Shown: positions 33,179-41,498 of the stretch, one piece after another
Layout: the number at the start of each line of letters is the position of its first letter
Numbering within the stretch: the first letter of the stretch is position 1
DNA from: Myxococcus terminator_A
Lineage (GTDB): Bacteria > Myxococcota > Myxococcia > Myxococcales > Myxococcaceae
Length of the DNA: 64,000 nucleotides
Direction: 5' to 3'
Assembly: GCA_049194865.1 (NCBI GenBank)
Contig: JBLZWL010000098.1
Coordinates: 12,968-76,967, forward strand
The notes under the pieces: generated by a model
Told to the model about the DNA's origin: nothing
Databases searched by the model: none
The model's input: the letters and a program-made list of their open reading frames with translations, nothing else
Translations under genes and position numbers: made by a program

Positions 33179-35695
33179 GTGGCCAGGTCTCTGCGGCAAC
33201 GGTGGTTCGAGGGGTTCATCCAGACGGCGGTCTCCCGGCCCTGGTACGTGCTGCTGATCTGCGCATTGCTGGCCGCCGGGGGTATGGCACTGGCGTCGCG
33301 GTTGGAGTTTCGTGGCTCATTCGTGGAGCTGCTCCCGCAGGGTGCCCGTGAAGTCCAGGACCTGACACGCGTGTCGCAGAAGGCGGGTGGGGACGGGTAC
33401 CTGGTCATCGTCGCGAAGGGAGACACGCCGGAGCGGCTGAAGGCTTACGCGAGCGAGCTGAAATCGCGGCTGGAGGCGCTGCCGGAGGTCCGCTACGTCG
33501 AGCACAACTACGACGTGGAGTTCTTCCGCCGTCACGGGCTGCTCTTGCTGCCCGCGGAGAAGCTGGTGGAGCTGCGCACGGAGCTGGCGGCGCGGGTGCG
33601 CTACGAGCGGCAGCAGGCCAATCCCTTCTACATCGACCTGGGGGCCACGCCTCCGCCGCCCACGTTCGAGGAGATTGCCCGCAAGCACTCGCCCAACGCG
33701 CCGGTGAACGAGTACCTGGCCAACGCGGACGGGACCGAGGTCTACCTCATGCTCAAGCCCATGGGGACGGCGGGCGATTTGTCCTTCGCGCGCCGCTTCG
33801 TGGAGCTGGCCATGGGCACCGGCCGGACGCTGGCCTCGGAGCGCTTCCCGGACGTGAAGCTGGAGGCCACGGGCAACTTCCAGAACCGAATCGAAGAGGA
33901 CGCGGTGATGCGCGGTGACTTGTCCCGCGCCGGCACGCTGTCCGCGCTCATCGCGATAGGGCTCATCCTGCTGGCCACCCGGCGCATCGCCGCGCTGGCC
34001 GTCGTCGGAGTGCCCGTCGTCGTCGGCCTGCTGGTGACGTTCGGCGTCGCGCAGCTCGCCATCGGCCACCTCAACGTGGTGACGGGCTTCCTGGTCGCCA
34101 TCCTCATCGGCCTGGGCATCGAGTACGGCGTGCACCTGTGCATGCGCTACTGGGAGGAGCGGCGGACGCGCTCGGCGCGCGACGCGCTGGCCACGGCGGT
34201 GCGCGGCACGTTCAGCGGCGCGCTCACCTCCGCGGTGACGAACGCGGCGGCCTTCTTCGTGCTGCTCCTGGCCCAGTTCCACGCCTTCAACCAGTTCGGC
34301 TTCCTGGCGGGCCTGGGCGTGCTGCTCGCCGTCTTCGCGGCCTATGCGCTGGGCCCGTCGCTGCTGGCCATCGCGGAGCGGCTGCGCCCCGCGCGCAAGG
34401 ACAGCGAGCCTGAGTCCACGGAGGTCGTTCAGGCCGCGGCGGTGGCCCCTCCGACTCCGGCGCGCGAGTGGCGGCGCTGGCCCACGTCGGTCATCGCGCT
34501 GATCGCCCTGGCGGTGGTCGGCTTCGCCGCGTTCTCCGTCTCCATCGCCCCGCGCCTGGGGTTCGAGACGGACATGCGCAAGCTCAAAGGCGACTCGCCA
34601 GCTTCGCGGCTGGATGACCACGTCACCGAGCAGCTCGGGCAGCCGCTCAATCCAGCCATCTTCCTGGTCGATGACCTGACCCAGGCGGCGAAGGTGGAAG
34701 AGGTCATCGCGGAGGTGAAGCAGCGCAACGGCGCCGACTCCGTGTTCCTGCGCACCACGTCCTTGAACGACCTGGTGCCTGGGGACCTGGAGCGCCGGCA
34801 GAAGGAGATCTCCGGCATCCGGACGCTGCTCCAGGGCCTGCCCGAGGCGGCGCGCGAGGACCCGCGCCTGAAGGACTTCGAGCAGATGGTGGAGGCGAAG
34901 CCGTATGGCATGGACTCGCTGCCGGCGGAGGTGCGCCATCGCTTCCTGGCCACCGATGGCCAGGGCACCTTCCTGCTCTTGTTCCCATCGGTGTCCAACT
35001 ACGACACGGCGGACTTGAAGCGCTGGGCCGCGCAGATTGACCAAGTGGTGGAGGGCGCGACGGCGCGGGGCGTGGAGCTGTCGGTGCTGGACAGCAACCG
35101 CATCGCCGCGCGCATCTTCGCGCTGGTTCAGGGGGACGGCTCGCTCATCCTCGGCGCCGCGGCGGCGGTGGTGTTCTTCGTCATCCTGCTGAGCCTGCGC
35201 AGCCTGAAGCGCGCGCTGCTGGTGACGGGGCCGCTGTTCCTGGGCATGACGTGCCTGGCGGGCGGCATGTACCTGTTCGACGTGCAGCTCAACTTCATCA
35301 ACGCCGTGGTGCTGCCGAATCTCCTGGCCATCGCCGTGGACAACTCCATCCACCTGTATCACCGGTACGAGGAGGAGGGCCCCGGCTCGCTCGGCAAGGT
35401 GGTGCGGCACACGGGGCTGGCGGCCGTGGTGGCCACGCTGTCGAACGCGGCCGGTTACGGCGCGCTGCTCGTGGCCAACCACCAGGGCCTGCGCAGCATC
35501 GGACAGATTGCGCTACTTGGGGTCGTGTGCACCTTTTTGGGGACCACGGTCTTCTTCCCCGCGCTGCTCGCTCTCTTGGAGCGCTGGAAGGAGAGGAAGG
35601 GCTCGGTCGTGCGGGAGGGCGCCGTCGTCCGGAGTCTCGAACTCGACATGGCCGGCCAGAACGCCGCGCCATCGGCGGAGCGGAAATCGGCGTGA
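33179..35695 (+). CDS. RND/MMPL-family transporter, HpnN-like lipid exporter
   Basis: An 838-residue membrane protein with two repeats, each having one helix, a large periplasmic loop and a five-helix bundle. Membrane blocks include VVGLLVTFGVAQLAIGHLNV, LVAILIGLGIEYGVHLCMRY (with the typical Gly-Glu) and the second-half equivalent NLLAIAVDNSIHLYHRY. This architecture is that of MMPL/HpnN proteins that move hydrophobic lipids such as hopanoids; the cargo is unknown. The start is GTG 33179 preceded by CGAGGAG; upstream codons in frame give no membrane character. The stop overlaps the next gene (GTGA). Location next to ceramide genes suggests a lipid cargo. Confidence 0.86.
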   Translation: MARSLRQRWFEGFIQTAVSRPWYVLLICALLAAGGMALASRLEFRGSFVELLPQGAREVQDLTRVSQKAGGDGYLVIVAKGDTPERLKAYASELKSRLEALPEVRYVEHNYDVEFFRRHGLLLLPAEKLVELRTELAARVRYERQQANPFYIDLGATPPPPTFEEIARKHSPNAPVNEYLANADGTEVYLMLKPMGTAGDLSFARRFVELAMGTGRTLASERFPDVKLEATGNFQNRIEEDAVMRGDLSRAGTLSALIAIGLILLATRRIAALAVVGVPVVVGLLVTFGVAQLAIGHLNVVTGFLVAILIGLGIEYGVHLCMRYWEERRTRSARDALATAVRGTFSGALTSAVTNAAAFFVLLLAQFHAFNQFGFLAGLGVLLAVFAAYALGPSLLAIAERLRPARKDSEPESTEVVQAAAVAPPTPAREWRRWPTSVIALIALAVVGFAAFSVSIAPRLGFETDMRKLKGDSPASRLDDHVTEQLGQPLNPAIFLVDDLTQAAKVEEVIAEVKQRNGADSVFLRTTSLNDLVPGDLERRQKEISGIRTLLQGLPEAAREDPRLKDFEQMVEAKPYGMDSLPAEVRHRFLATDGQGTFLLLFPSVSNYDTADLKRWAAQIDQVVEGATARGVELSVLDSNRIAARIFALVQGDGSLILGAAAAVVFFVILLSLRSLKRALLVTGPLFLGMTCLAGGMYLFDVQLNFINAVVLPNLLAIAVDNSIHLYHRYEEEGPGSLGKVVRHTGLAAVVATLSNAAGYGALLVANHQGLRSIGQIALLGVVCTFLGTTVFFPALLALLERWKERKGSVVREGAVVRSLELDMAGQNAAPSAERKSA

Positions 35696-36666
35696 GTCAC
35701 GTGACCTTCCAGAGCCTCCGTGGCTCCAGCCCCGTCAACGGCCCTCGTGATGCGCAGGTCCGGCTGGGGGCGGTGGACCTCATCATCGTGATTGCGTGCT
35801 CGCTCGGCGCCCTGGTGCTGCTCGGGCCGGGCAGGTGGGCGCCGCAAGCCATTCCCAACGCGGGGCTGTTCGCCTCCATGGCCGCAGGTCCGCTGGTGCT
35901 GCGGACGCTGGAGTCCTGGTTCCCTCGCCAGCGCTGGCTGACCGTCATCGCTGACTTCTGGCTGCTGCCCGTGGCGGTGCTGACGCACTCGTGGCTGTCG
36001 CCGGTGGTGGACACGCTCAACCCGTTCCTGCGGGACGCGCAGCTCGTGGCGGCGGACCAGCGCATGTTCGGGCTCCAGCCGGCGGTGGTGCTCTCGCACC
36101 TGGTGCCGCCCTGGCTCAACGACGTGCTGATGGTCTGCTACTACGGCCACTTCGTGTGGCCGCTGGTGCTGGGCATTGGCCTGTACCGCCGCGCGCGCGG
36201 GGCCTCGGCGGAGTTCGACGAGTACCTGTTGGGCCTGGGCCTGCTCTTCATCTTCAACTACTCGGCGTACTCGCTGGTGCCCGCGGTGGGGCCGCGCTAC
36301 TTCCTCATCGACTCATTCGCCGCGCCCCTGCAGGGCACGCTGACGCCGATGCTGGACTCCATCATGCGCCGGCCGCTGTTCGGGCGGGACTGCTTCCCGT
36401 CGGGCCACACCGGCACCACGCTGGTGGTGCTGTTCTACTCGTGGCGGTTCTCCCGGAAGCTGTTCTGGGTGATGTTGCTGCCGGGCATCGGCCTCATCGT
36501 CGCGACGCTGGCCGGGCGCTTCCACTACGCCACGGACCTTCTCTGCGCGGTGCCGCTGGTGATGGTGGTGGTGGGCATGGCCGCGGCCTTGTCCCGAGCC
36601 GCTCGTCAGCGCGAGAGCGAGAGGGCCGCGCGTTCCGTCCCGGTCGACGCTATCTTGCGCCCCTGA
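35692..36666 (+). CDS. PAP2/Aur1-like phosphatase or phosphotransferase
   Basis: A 324-residue membrane protein of the PAP2 superfamily with six or more helices. The active-site blocks are DCFPSGHTGTTLVVLFYSW (His and Ser) and GRFHYATDLLCAVP (second His, Asp), with YSLVPAVGPRYFLIDSF before them. That last block and the overall layout resemble the PAP2_3/Aur1 branch, which in fungi makes inositol phosphorylceramide. A simple lipid phosphatase is the alternative. The GTG start at 35692 overlaps the stop of the transporter gene, so the two are co-translated. A role in ceramide headgroup addition is inferred from the neighbouring spt operon. Confidence 0.82.
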   Translation: MSHVTFQSLRGSSPVNGPRDAQVRLGAVDLIIVIACSLGALVLLGPGRWAPQAIPNAGLFASMAAGPLVLRTLESWFPRQRWLTVIADFWLLPVAVLTHSWLSPVVDTLNPFLRDAQLVAADQRMFGLQPAVVLSHLVPPWLNDVLMVCYYGHFVWPLVLGIGLYRRARGASAEFDEYLLGLGLLFIFNYSAYSLVPAVGPRYFLIDSFAAPLQGTLTPMLDSIMRRPLFGRDCFPSGHTGTTLVVLFYSWRFSRKLFWVMLLPGIGLIVATLAGRFHYATDLLCAVPLVMVVVGMAAALSRAARQRESERAARSVPVDAILRP

Positions 36667-36705
36667 GCCCGGTCCGGCGACTGACGCCGGCCGCCAGGAG
36701 CCCCC

Positions 36706-37899
36706 ATGTCCAGGCCCGTGTTGTCGCAGCGCGTGTCCCGGTTCGGCACCACCGTCTTCTCGGAGTTCAGCGCCCTGGCGCAGAAGCATGGCGCCGTGAA
36801 TCTGGGGCAGGGGTTCCCCGACTTCGACGGGCCGGACGCCGTGAAGGAGGCCGCCCAGAAGGCCATCCGCGACGGCGTCAACCAGTACGCCATGAGCGCG
36901 GGCGCCCGGGACTTGCGGGTGGCCATCGCCGAGCACTCCGCGCGCTTCTACGGGCAGACGGTGGACCCGGACACCATGGTGACCGTGACGAGCGGCGCCA
37001 CCGAGGCCATCCTCGATGTGATTCTGGGGCTGGTGGACCCGGGTGACGAGGTGGTGGCCTTCGAGCCGTTCTACGACTCGTACGACGCCAACATCACCTT
37101 CGTCGGCGCCACCGCGCGCTGGGTGCCCCTGCGGCCCCCGGACGAGGCGCATGCGCAGTGGTGGTTCGACTGGGACGAACTGCGCGCGGCCTTCGGTCCG
37201 CGCACGCGGCTGCTCATCCTGAACACGCCACACAACCCCACGGGCAAGGTCTTCACCCGCGAGGAACTGGAGCGCATCGGCGCGCTGTGCGCCGAGCATG
37301 ACGTGAAGGTGCTGTCCGACGAAGTCTACGAGCACATCACCTTCGCTCCCGCGCGCCACGTGCGGCCCGCCACGGTGCCGTCGCTCGCGGACCGGACGGT
37401 GACGGTGAGCAGCGGCGGCAAGACGTTCAGCCTCACGGGCTGGAAGGTGGGCTGGGTCATCGCGCCGCCCGCGCTCCGCGATGCGATTCAGCGCGCGCAC
37501 CAGTTCGTGACCTTCGCCACGGCGTCTCCCTTCCAGGCGGCCATGGCGGCGGCGCTCCGCCTGCCGGACGCGTACTTCGAGGAACTGGCGGCGACCTACC
37601 TGGCGAGACGGGAGCGGCTGCTCGCCGGGCTGCGCGAGGCGGGGTTGCCGGCATACACGCCGGACGGCAGCTACTTCATCCTCGCGGACATCCGGGGCTT
37701 CGGCTTCGCCGACGACGTGGCCTTCTGCCGTCACCTCGTATCGGAGGTGGGCGTCGCGGCCATTCCTCCGAGTGTCTTCTATGGGCCCGAGCACCGGCAC
37801 CTGGGGCACGGGCTCGCACGCTTCGCGTTCTGCAAGACGGACGCGGTGCTGGACGAGGCGGTGCGCCGCCTGCGCGCGAAGCTGTCTCCTCGACGCTGA
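36706..37899 (+). CDS. Class I/II pyridoxal-phosphate aminotransferase
   Basis: A 397-residue aminotransferase of fold type I. VNLGQGFPDFDGPDAVKEA is the N-terminal substrate region; NTPHNPTGKVF, DEVYEHITF and SSGGKTFSLTGWKVGW (PLP Lys in GGKTF) are the cofactor motifs; RFAFCKTD is near the substrate-binding Arg. The pattern is closest to the methionine/kynurenine aminotransferase group (YbdL, KAT-like). The precise amino donor is not determinable. The start is ATG 36706 following CCAGGAGCC, 40 bases after the PAP2 gene. Confidence 0.9.
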   Translation: MSRPVLSQRVSRFGTTVFSEFSALAQKHGAVNLGQGFPDFDGPDAVKEAAQKAIRDGVNQYAMSAGARDLRVAIAEHSARFYGQTVDPDTMVTVTSGATEAILDVILGLVDPGDEVVAFEPFYDSYDANITFVGATARWVPLRPPDEAHAQWWFDWDELRAAFGPRTRLLILNTPHNPTGKVFTREELERIGALCAEHDVKVLSDEVYEHITFAPARHVRPATVPSLADRTVTVSSGGKTFSLTGWKVGWVIAPPALRDAIQRAHQFVTFATASPFQAAMAAALRLPDAYFEELAATYLARRERLLAGLREAGLPAYTPDGSYFILADIRGFGFADDVAFCRHLVSEVGVAAIPPSVFYGPEHRHLGHGLARFAFCKTDAVLDEAVRRLRAKLSPRR

Positions 37900-38021
37900 C
37901 GGTGTCATGCCTCGGGCGTGCCACTCATGCTTGGGGCCGTGCGCGTTGCGAGCCATGGACGCGGTTGCTACATCCCCTCGCAGGAGGGCGGCCCGGCACT
38001 TCCCGGCCGCCGCGTGCGTCC

Positions 38022-38750
38022 GTGGACTTCTTCGGCGAGCTGTACCTGCGCAGCACGTTGCCCTTCCTCTCCGAGTCCGTCACGGCGAGGGAGGTGGACT
38101 ACCTGTCGCGCGTGTTCGCCGACGTCCCCGGCTCCGGGCCCGTGGTGGACCTGGGCTGCGGCCATGGTCGCCATGCCTCGCGGCTCCAGGCCTCGGGTCC
38201 CTTGGCGGGCCGCGTCATCGGCTTGGAGAAGGACGCGCTCTCGCTGGCGATGCGACGCCCCGGCTTCCCCGTGGTGCGCGGCGACTTGAGGGCCTTGCCC
38301 TTTCGGGAGGGGAGTCTGTCGGGTGCATACGCGTGGTATTCCACGCTGTTCGCCTTCACGGACGAGGAGCACGTACACATCCTCCGGGAGCTGGCGCGAG
38401 CGATGCGCCGGGGAGGGCGACTGGTGTTCCAGACGGTGCCCCACGAACGACTGGCTGCGTCACCGGGCGCCGCGTTCCAGCGTGGGCTTCCCGGCGGTGG
38501 CGTGCTGGACGAGGAGAGTCACTTCGACGTGGTGACGGGACGCGACGTGGGACGCAGAAAGCTCACGCTCCCGGACGGGCGCGTCCTCTCCGCGTCCTAC
38601 GCCATTCGTTACTATCCCCTTGCGGATCTGGCCGGGCTGTTGGAAAGCACGGGGTTTTCAATCTCCTGGGTGCACGGCGGGCTCGATGGCGAGCCGCTGA
38701 CGCATCTGTCTGCCGACCTGATTGTGGGAGCGGTGCTGCGAGATGGCTGA
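38022..38750 (+). CDS. SAM-dependent methyltransferase, class I
   Basis: A 242-residue Rossmann-type methyltransferase. Motif I is VVDLGCGHGRHASRL near residue 40, motif II GLEKDALSLA, and the acidic strand RGDLRALPFREGS follows. The C-terminal half (LTLPDGRVLSASYAIRYYPL) has the beta-extension typical of small-molecule methyltransferases. The substrate is unknown. The start is uncertain: GTG 38022 begins the conserved VDFFGELYLR, but no ribosome site is obvious; a GTG at 37902 adds 40 residues without family character. It overlaps the HMG-CoA lyase start by eight bases. Confidence 0.8.
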   Translation: MDFFGELYLRSTLPFLSESVTAREVDYLSRVFADVPGSGPVVDLGCGHGRHASRLQASGPLAGRVIGLEKDALSLAMRRPGFPVVRGDLRALPFREGSLSGAYAWYSTLFAFTDEEHVHILRELARAMRRGGRLVFQTVPHERLAASPGAAFQRGLPGGGVLDEESHFDVVTGRDVGRRKLTLPDGRVLSASYAIRYYPLADLAGLLESTGFSISWVHGGLDGEPLTHLSADLIVGAVLRDG

Positions 38751-39711
38751 GAATTCACGAGCGCGTGGAACCCTGCTGAGCCAGCTGCCGAAGCGGGTGG
38801 ACGTGTATGAAGTCGGCCCTCGGGACGGACTCCAGAACGAGCTGCGCACGCTGCCCACGAAGGACAAGGCGCGGCTCATCGACGCCCTCGTGACGGCCGG
38901 CGAGAAGCGCATCGAGGTGACGTCGTTCGTGTCACCCAAGTGGATTCCCCAGCTCGCGGACGCGGAGGAGTTGCTGCGGCTGGTGGGGCGTCGCGAGGGC
39001 GTGGTGTTCTCCGCGCTGGTGCCCAACCTCAAGGGGCTGGAGCGCGCGAAGGAGGCGGGGCTGCAGGAAGCGGCGGTGTTCATCTCCGCGTCCGAGGCCC
39101 ACTCCAAGAAGAACATCAACAAGAGCATCGCCGAGGCCATGGCGGGCGCGCGTGAGGTGACGTCCGCGGCGCTCCAGGCGGGGATGCGCGTGCGCGGCTA
39201 CCTGTCCACCGTGTGGGGCTGCCCCTACGAGGGCCACGTCCCGGTGGAGCGCGTGGTGGACATCTGCCGGTACCTGGTGGACGCGGGCATCTACCAGCTC
39301 AGCCTCGGCGACACGATTGGCGTGGGCACGCCCCGGCAGACGGAGGAGATCCTCGAGGCGCTCCTCAAGCACCTGCCCGTGGAGCAACTGGCGCTGCACC
39401 TCCACGACACCCGAGGCACCGCGCTCGCCAACTCGCTGGTGGGCCTGTCCGCGGGAGTGACGACCTTCGACGCGAGCATCGGCGGGCTGGGCGGCTGCCC
39501 CTATGCCCCCGGGGCCGCTGGCAACCTGGCCACCGAGGACGCCGTCTTCATGTTCCACGGCATGGGCGTGGACACCGGCATCAACCTGGACCGACTGGTG
39601 GAGGCCGGGGAGATTGCCCAGGAGCTCATCGGCCGGAAGCTCGCGGGCAAGTACCTGCAGGCCGCGCTGGGCGAGCGCGAGAAGAAGGCCTCCCGCCGCG
39701 CGCAGACCTGA
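38743..39711 (+). CDS. Hydroxymethylglutaryl-CoA lyase
   Basis: A 322-residue enzyme that splits HMG-CoA to acetoacetate and acetyl-CoA, the last step of leucine degradation. Family features: VYEVGPRDGLQNE at the N-terminus, FVSPKWIPQLADA, the metal-site HLHDTRGTALAN and the catalytic Cys loop IGGLGGCPYAPGAAGN. Length and order fit HMGL/DRE-TIM enzymes. The start is ATG 38743 (GGGAG upstream) inside the end of the methyltransferase gene. Other genes of acyl-CoA catabolism lie at 43-48 kb. Confidence 0.95.
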   Translation: MAENSRARGTLLSQLPKRVDVYEVGPRDGLQNELRTLPTKDKARLIDALVTAGEKRIEVTSFVSPKWIPQLADAEELLRLVGRREGVVFSALVPNLKGLERAKEAGLQEAAVFISASEAHSKKNINKSIAEAMAGAREVTSAALQAGMRVRGYLSTVWGCPYEGHVPVERVVDICRYLVDAGIYQLSLGDTIGVGTPRQTEEILEALLKHLPVEQLALHLHDTRGTALANSLVGLSAGVTTFDASIGGLGGCPYAPGAAGNLATEDAVFMFHGMGVDTGINLDRLVEAGEIAQELIGRKLAGKYLQAALGEREKKASRRAQT

Positions 39712-39729
39712 GCCAACCCTGTGCGGCGT

Positions 39730-39760
39730 CCCCGGGCTTTCAATCGGAGGACGCCCGGGG
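39730..39760 (+). terminator. Hairpin after HMG-CoA lyase gene
   Basis: CCCCGGGC and GCCCGGGG arms, 15-base loop, 18 bases after the stop. No T-tract. Confidence 0.4.
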
Positions 39761-39875
39761 CTGCCGATCCGCGAGAGGTAGCAAGCCTGTAATTTTTCGA
39801 CAGCAGTTCCGGTGCGAGTGAGTCGCTGGTAGCCTGGGTGGCAGTCGACCCTGCTTCTACACCTGGATTTGCTTC

Positions 39876-41387
39876 ATGACCCACTCGGTCGACGCGACGG
39901 CCCTCGCGCGACGCTCGCTGGAAATCTTCGACGAGCATCAAACCGCCCTCAACCGCCGGACGGACCGCATGTTCGCGGTGGTGATGGGACTCCAATGGTT
40001 GGGGGGACTCCTCACCGCGCTCATCTTGTCGCCACGGACGTGGGCGGGGACCGCGAGCGAAGTGCACCCCCATGTCTGGGCGGCCGGAGGGCTCGGCTTC
40101 GTGGTGGCCAGCCTCCCTGTGACGTTGATCCTGCTGCGTCCCGGGGGCGAGTCCACGCGGTTCTCCATTGGCGTGGCGCAAGCGCTGATGTCGGGGCTGC
40201 TGATCCACATCACCGATGGCCGCATCGAGACGCACTTCCACATCTTCGGCTCGTTGGCCTTCCTGGCCGTCTACCGGGACGTGCGCGTGCTGCTCGTCTA
40301 CTCGGGCGTCGTGGTGGTGGACCACCTGATGCGCGGGCTGTTCTGGCCGCACTCCATCTTCGGCACGGACCTGGTGAGCGTCTGGCGTCCGCTGGAGCAC
40401 GCGGGCTGGGTGCTGTTCGAGAACGTGTTCCTCATCCTGACGTGCCTGAGTGGACGGAAGGACTTGCGGGAGCTGGCCTCGCGGCAGGCCCGGCTGGAGC
40501 TGAACCAGGCACAGCTCCAGGCGAAGGTGGTGGAGCCGCTGATGGACTCCGCCCGCGAGCTGACGGAGGCGATGCTCTCCCTGACCATCACCACCGAGGA
40601 CCAGCGCCGGATGTTGTCGCGACAGGCGCAGGCCCTGTCGGAGACCCAGGTGACGGCGACGGAGATTCAGCGCACGTCGGAGGAGACGTCGCGGCAGGCG
40701 GAGGCCATCCTCGCGTCCACGACGCAAGCGGGCGATGCGGGCGCCGCGGCCCAGTCGATGATTGGCAAGAGCATGCTCGGACTGGAGGGCATCCGCGCCC
40801 AGTCGTCGGAGCTGTCCGAGCAGCTCGATGAACTGGGCGCCCGGGCCCGTCAGCTCACCGCCATCGCCGCCACCGTCAAGGACCTGGCGGACCAGTCCAA
40901 CATGGTGGCCCTCAACGCGGCGATTGAAGCGGCGCGCTCGGGAGAGACGGGCAGGGGGTTCGCCGTGGTCGCCACGGAGATGCGTCGGCTCGCGCGCCAG
41001 TCCCAGAAGGCCACGGGCGAGGTGCGCGTCATCCTCGACGACACGATGAAGTCCATCCAGGCGGTGATGGTCGTGAGCAAGCGGGGCTCCGAGCGGATGG
41101 CCCAGGACCTGGAGGTCGTACGAGCGTCCGGCGAGAGCCTTCGTGGACTCACCTCGATGATGGAGAGCAGCACCGACAGCGTGCGCCGCATCTCCGCGGC
41201 GGTGGGACAGCAGGCGGCGGGTGTCTCGCAGCTCTTCGGCGCGGTGAATGACCTGTCCGCGATGATGTCGGAGACCATGGACCGGCTGGATGCCGCCACC
41301 TCCGCCACAGGCGCGCTGCGCACCGTCACGGACCGCGTGCAGAACGTCATCCAGACCTACCAGCCCGAGTCACAACGCCCCTCCTGA
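39876..41387 (+). CDS. Methyl-accepting chemotaxis protein with polytopic membrane sensor
   Basis: A 503-residue chemoreceptor-like protein. Residues 30-205 form about six hydrophobic segments and include ITDGRIETHFHIFGSLAFLA, the ETHFH signature of a membrane sensor domain also found in some kinases and GGDEF proteins. There is no large periplasmic domain. The cytoplasmic half is a coiled coil with the MCP signalling tip (VKDLADQSNMVALNAAIEAA, then RGFAVVATEMRRLA). It should control a CheA kinase encoded elsewhere. The start is ATG 39876. It stands alone, convergent with the Tim44-like gene. Confidence 0.9.
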   Translation: MTHSVDATALARRSLEIFDEHQTALNRRTDRMFAVVMGLQWLGGLLTALILSPRTWAGTASEVHPHVWAAGGLGFVVASLPVTLILLRPGGESTRFSIGVAQALMSGLLIHITDGRIETHFHIFGSLAFLAVYRDVRVLLVYSGVVVVDHLMRGLFWPHSIFGTDLVSVWRPLEHAGWVLFENVFLILTCLSGRKDLRELASRQARLELNQAQLQAKVVEPLMDSARELTEAMLSLTITTEDQRRMLSRQAQALSETQVTATEIQRTSEETSRQAEAILASTTQAGDAGAAAQSMIGKSMLGLEGIRAQSSELSEQLDELGARARQLTAIAATVKDLADQSNMVALNAAIEAARSGETGRGFAVVATEMRRLARQSQKATGEVRVILDDTMKSIQAVMVVSKRGSERMAQDLEVVRASGESLRGLTSMMESSTDSVRRISAAVGQQAAGVSQLFGAVNDLSAMMSETMDRLDAATSATGALRTVTDRVQNVIQTYQPESQRPS

Positions 41388-41498
41388 GCCCTCGGGCCCA
41401 GGGCCGCACTTCACTCCCAGTAATCGTTCTCGGAGTGCGTCTCGTGGGGTTTCCAGAGGGGGCGGAGTCCGCGGCCCGCCCCTCTCAGGAGCACGGAT

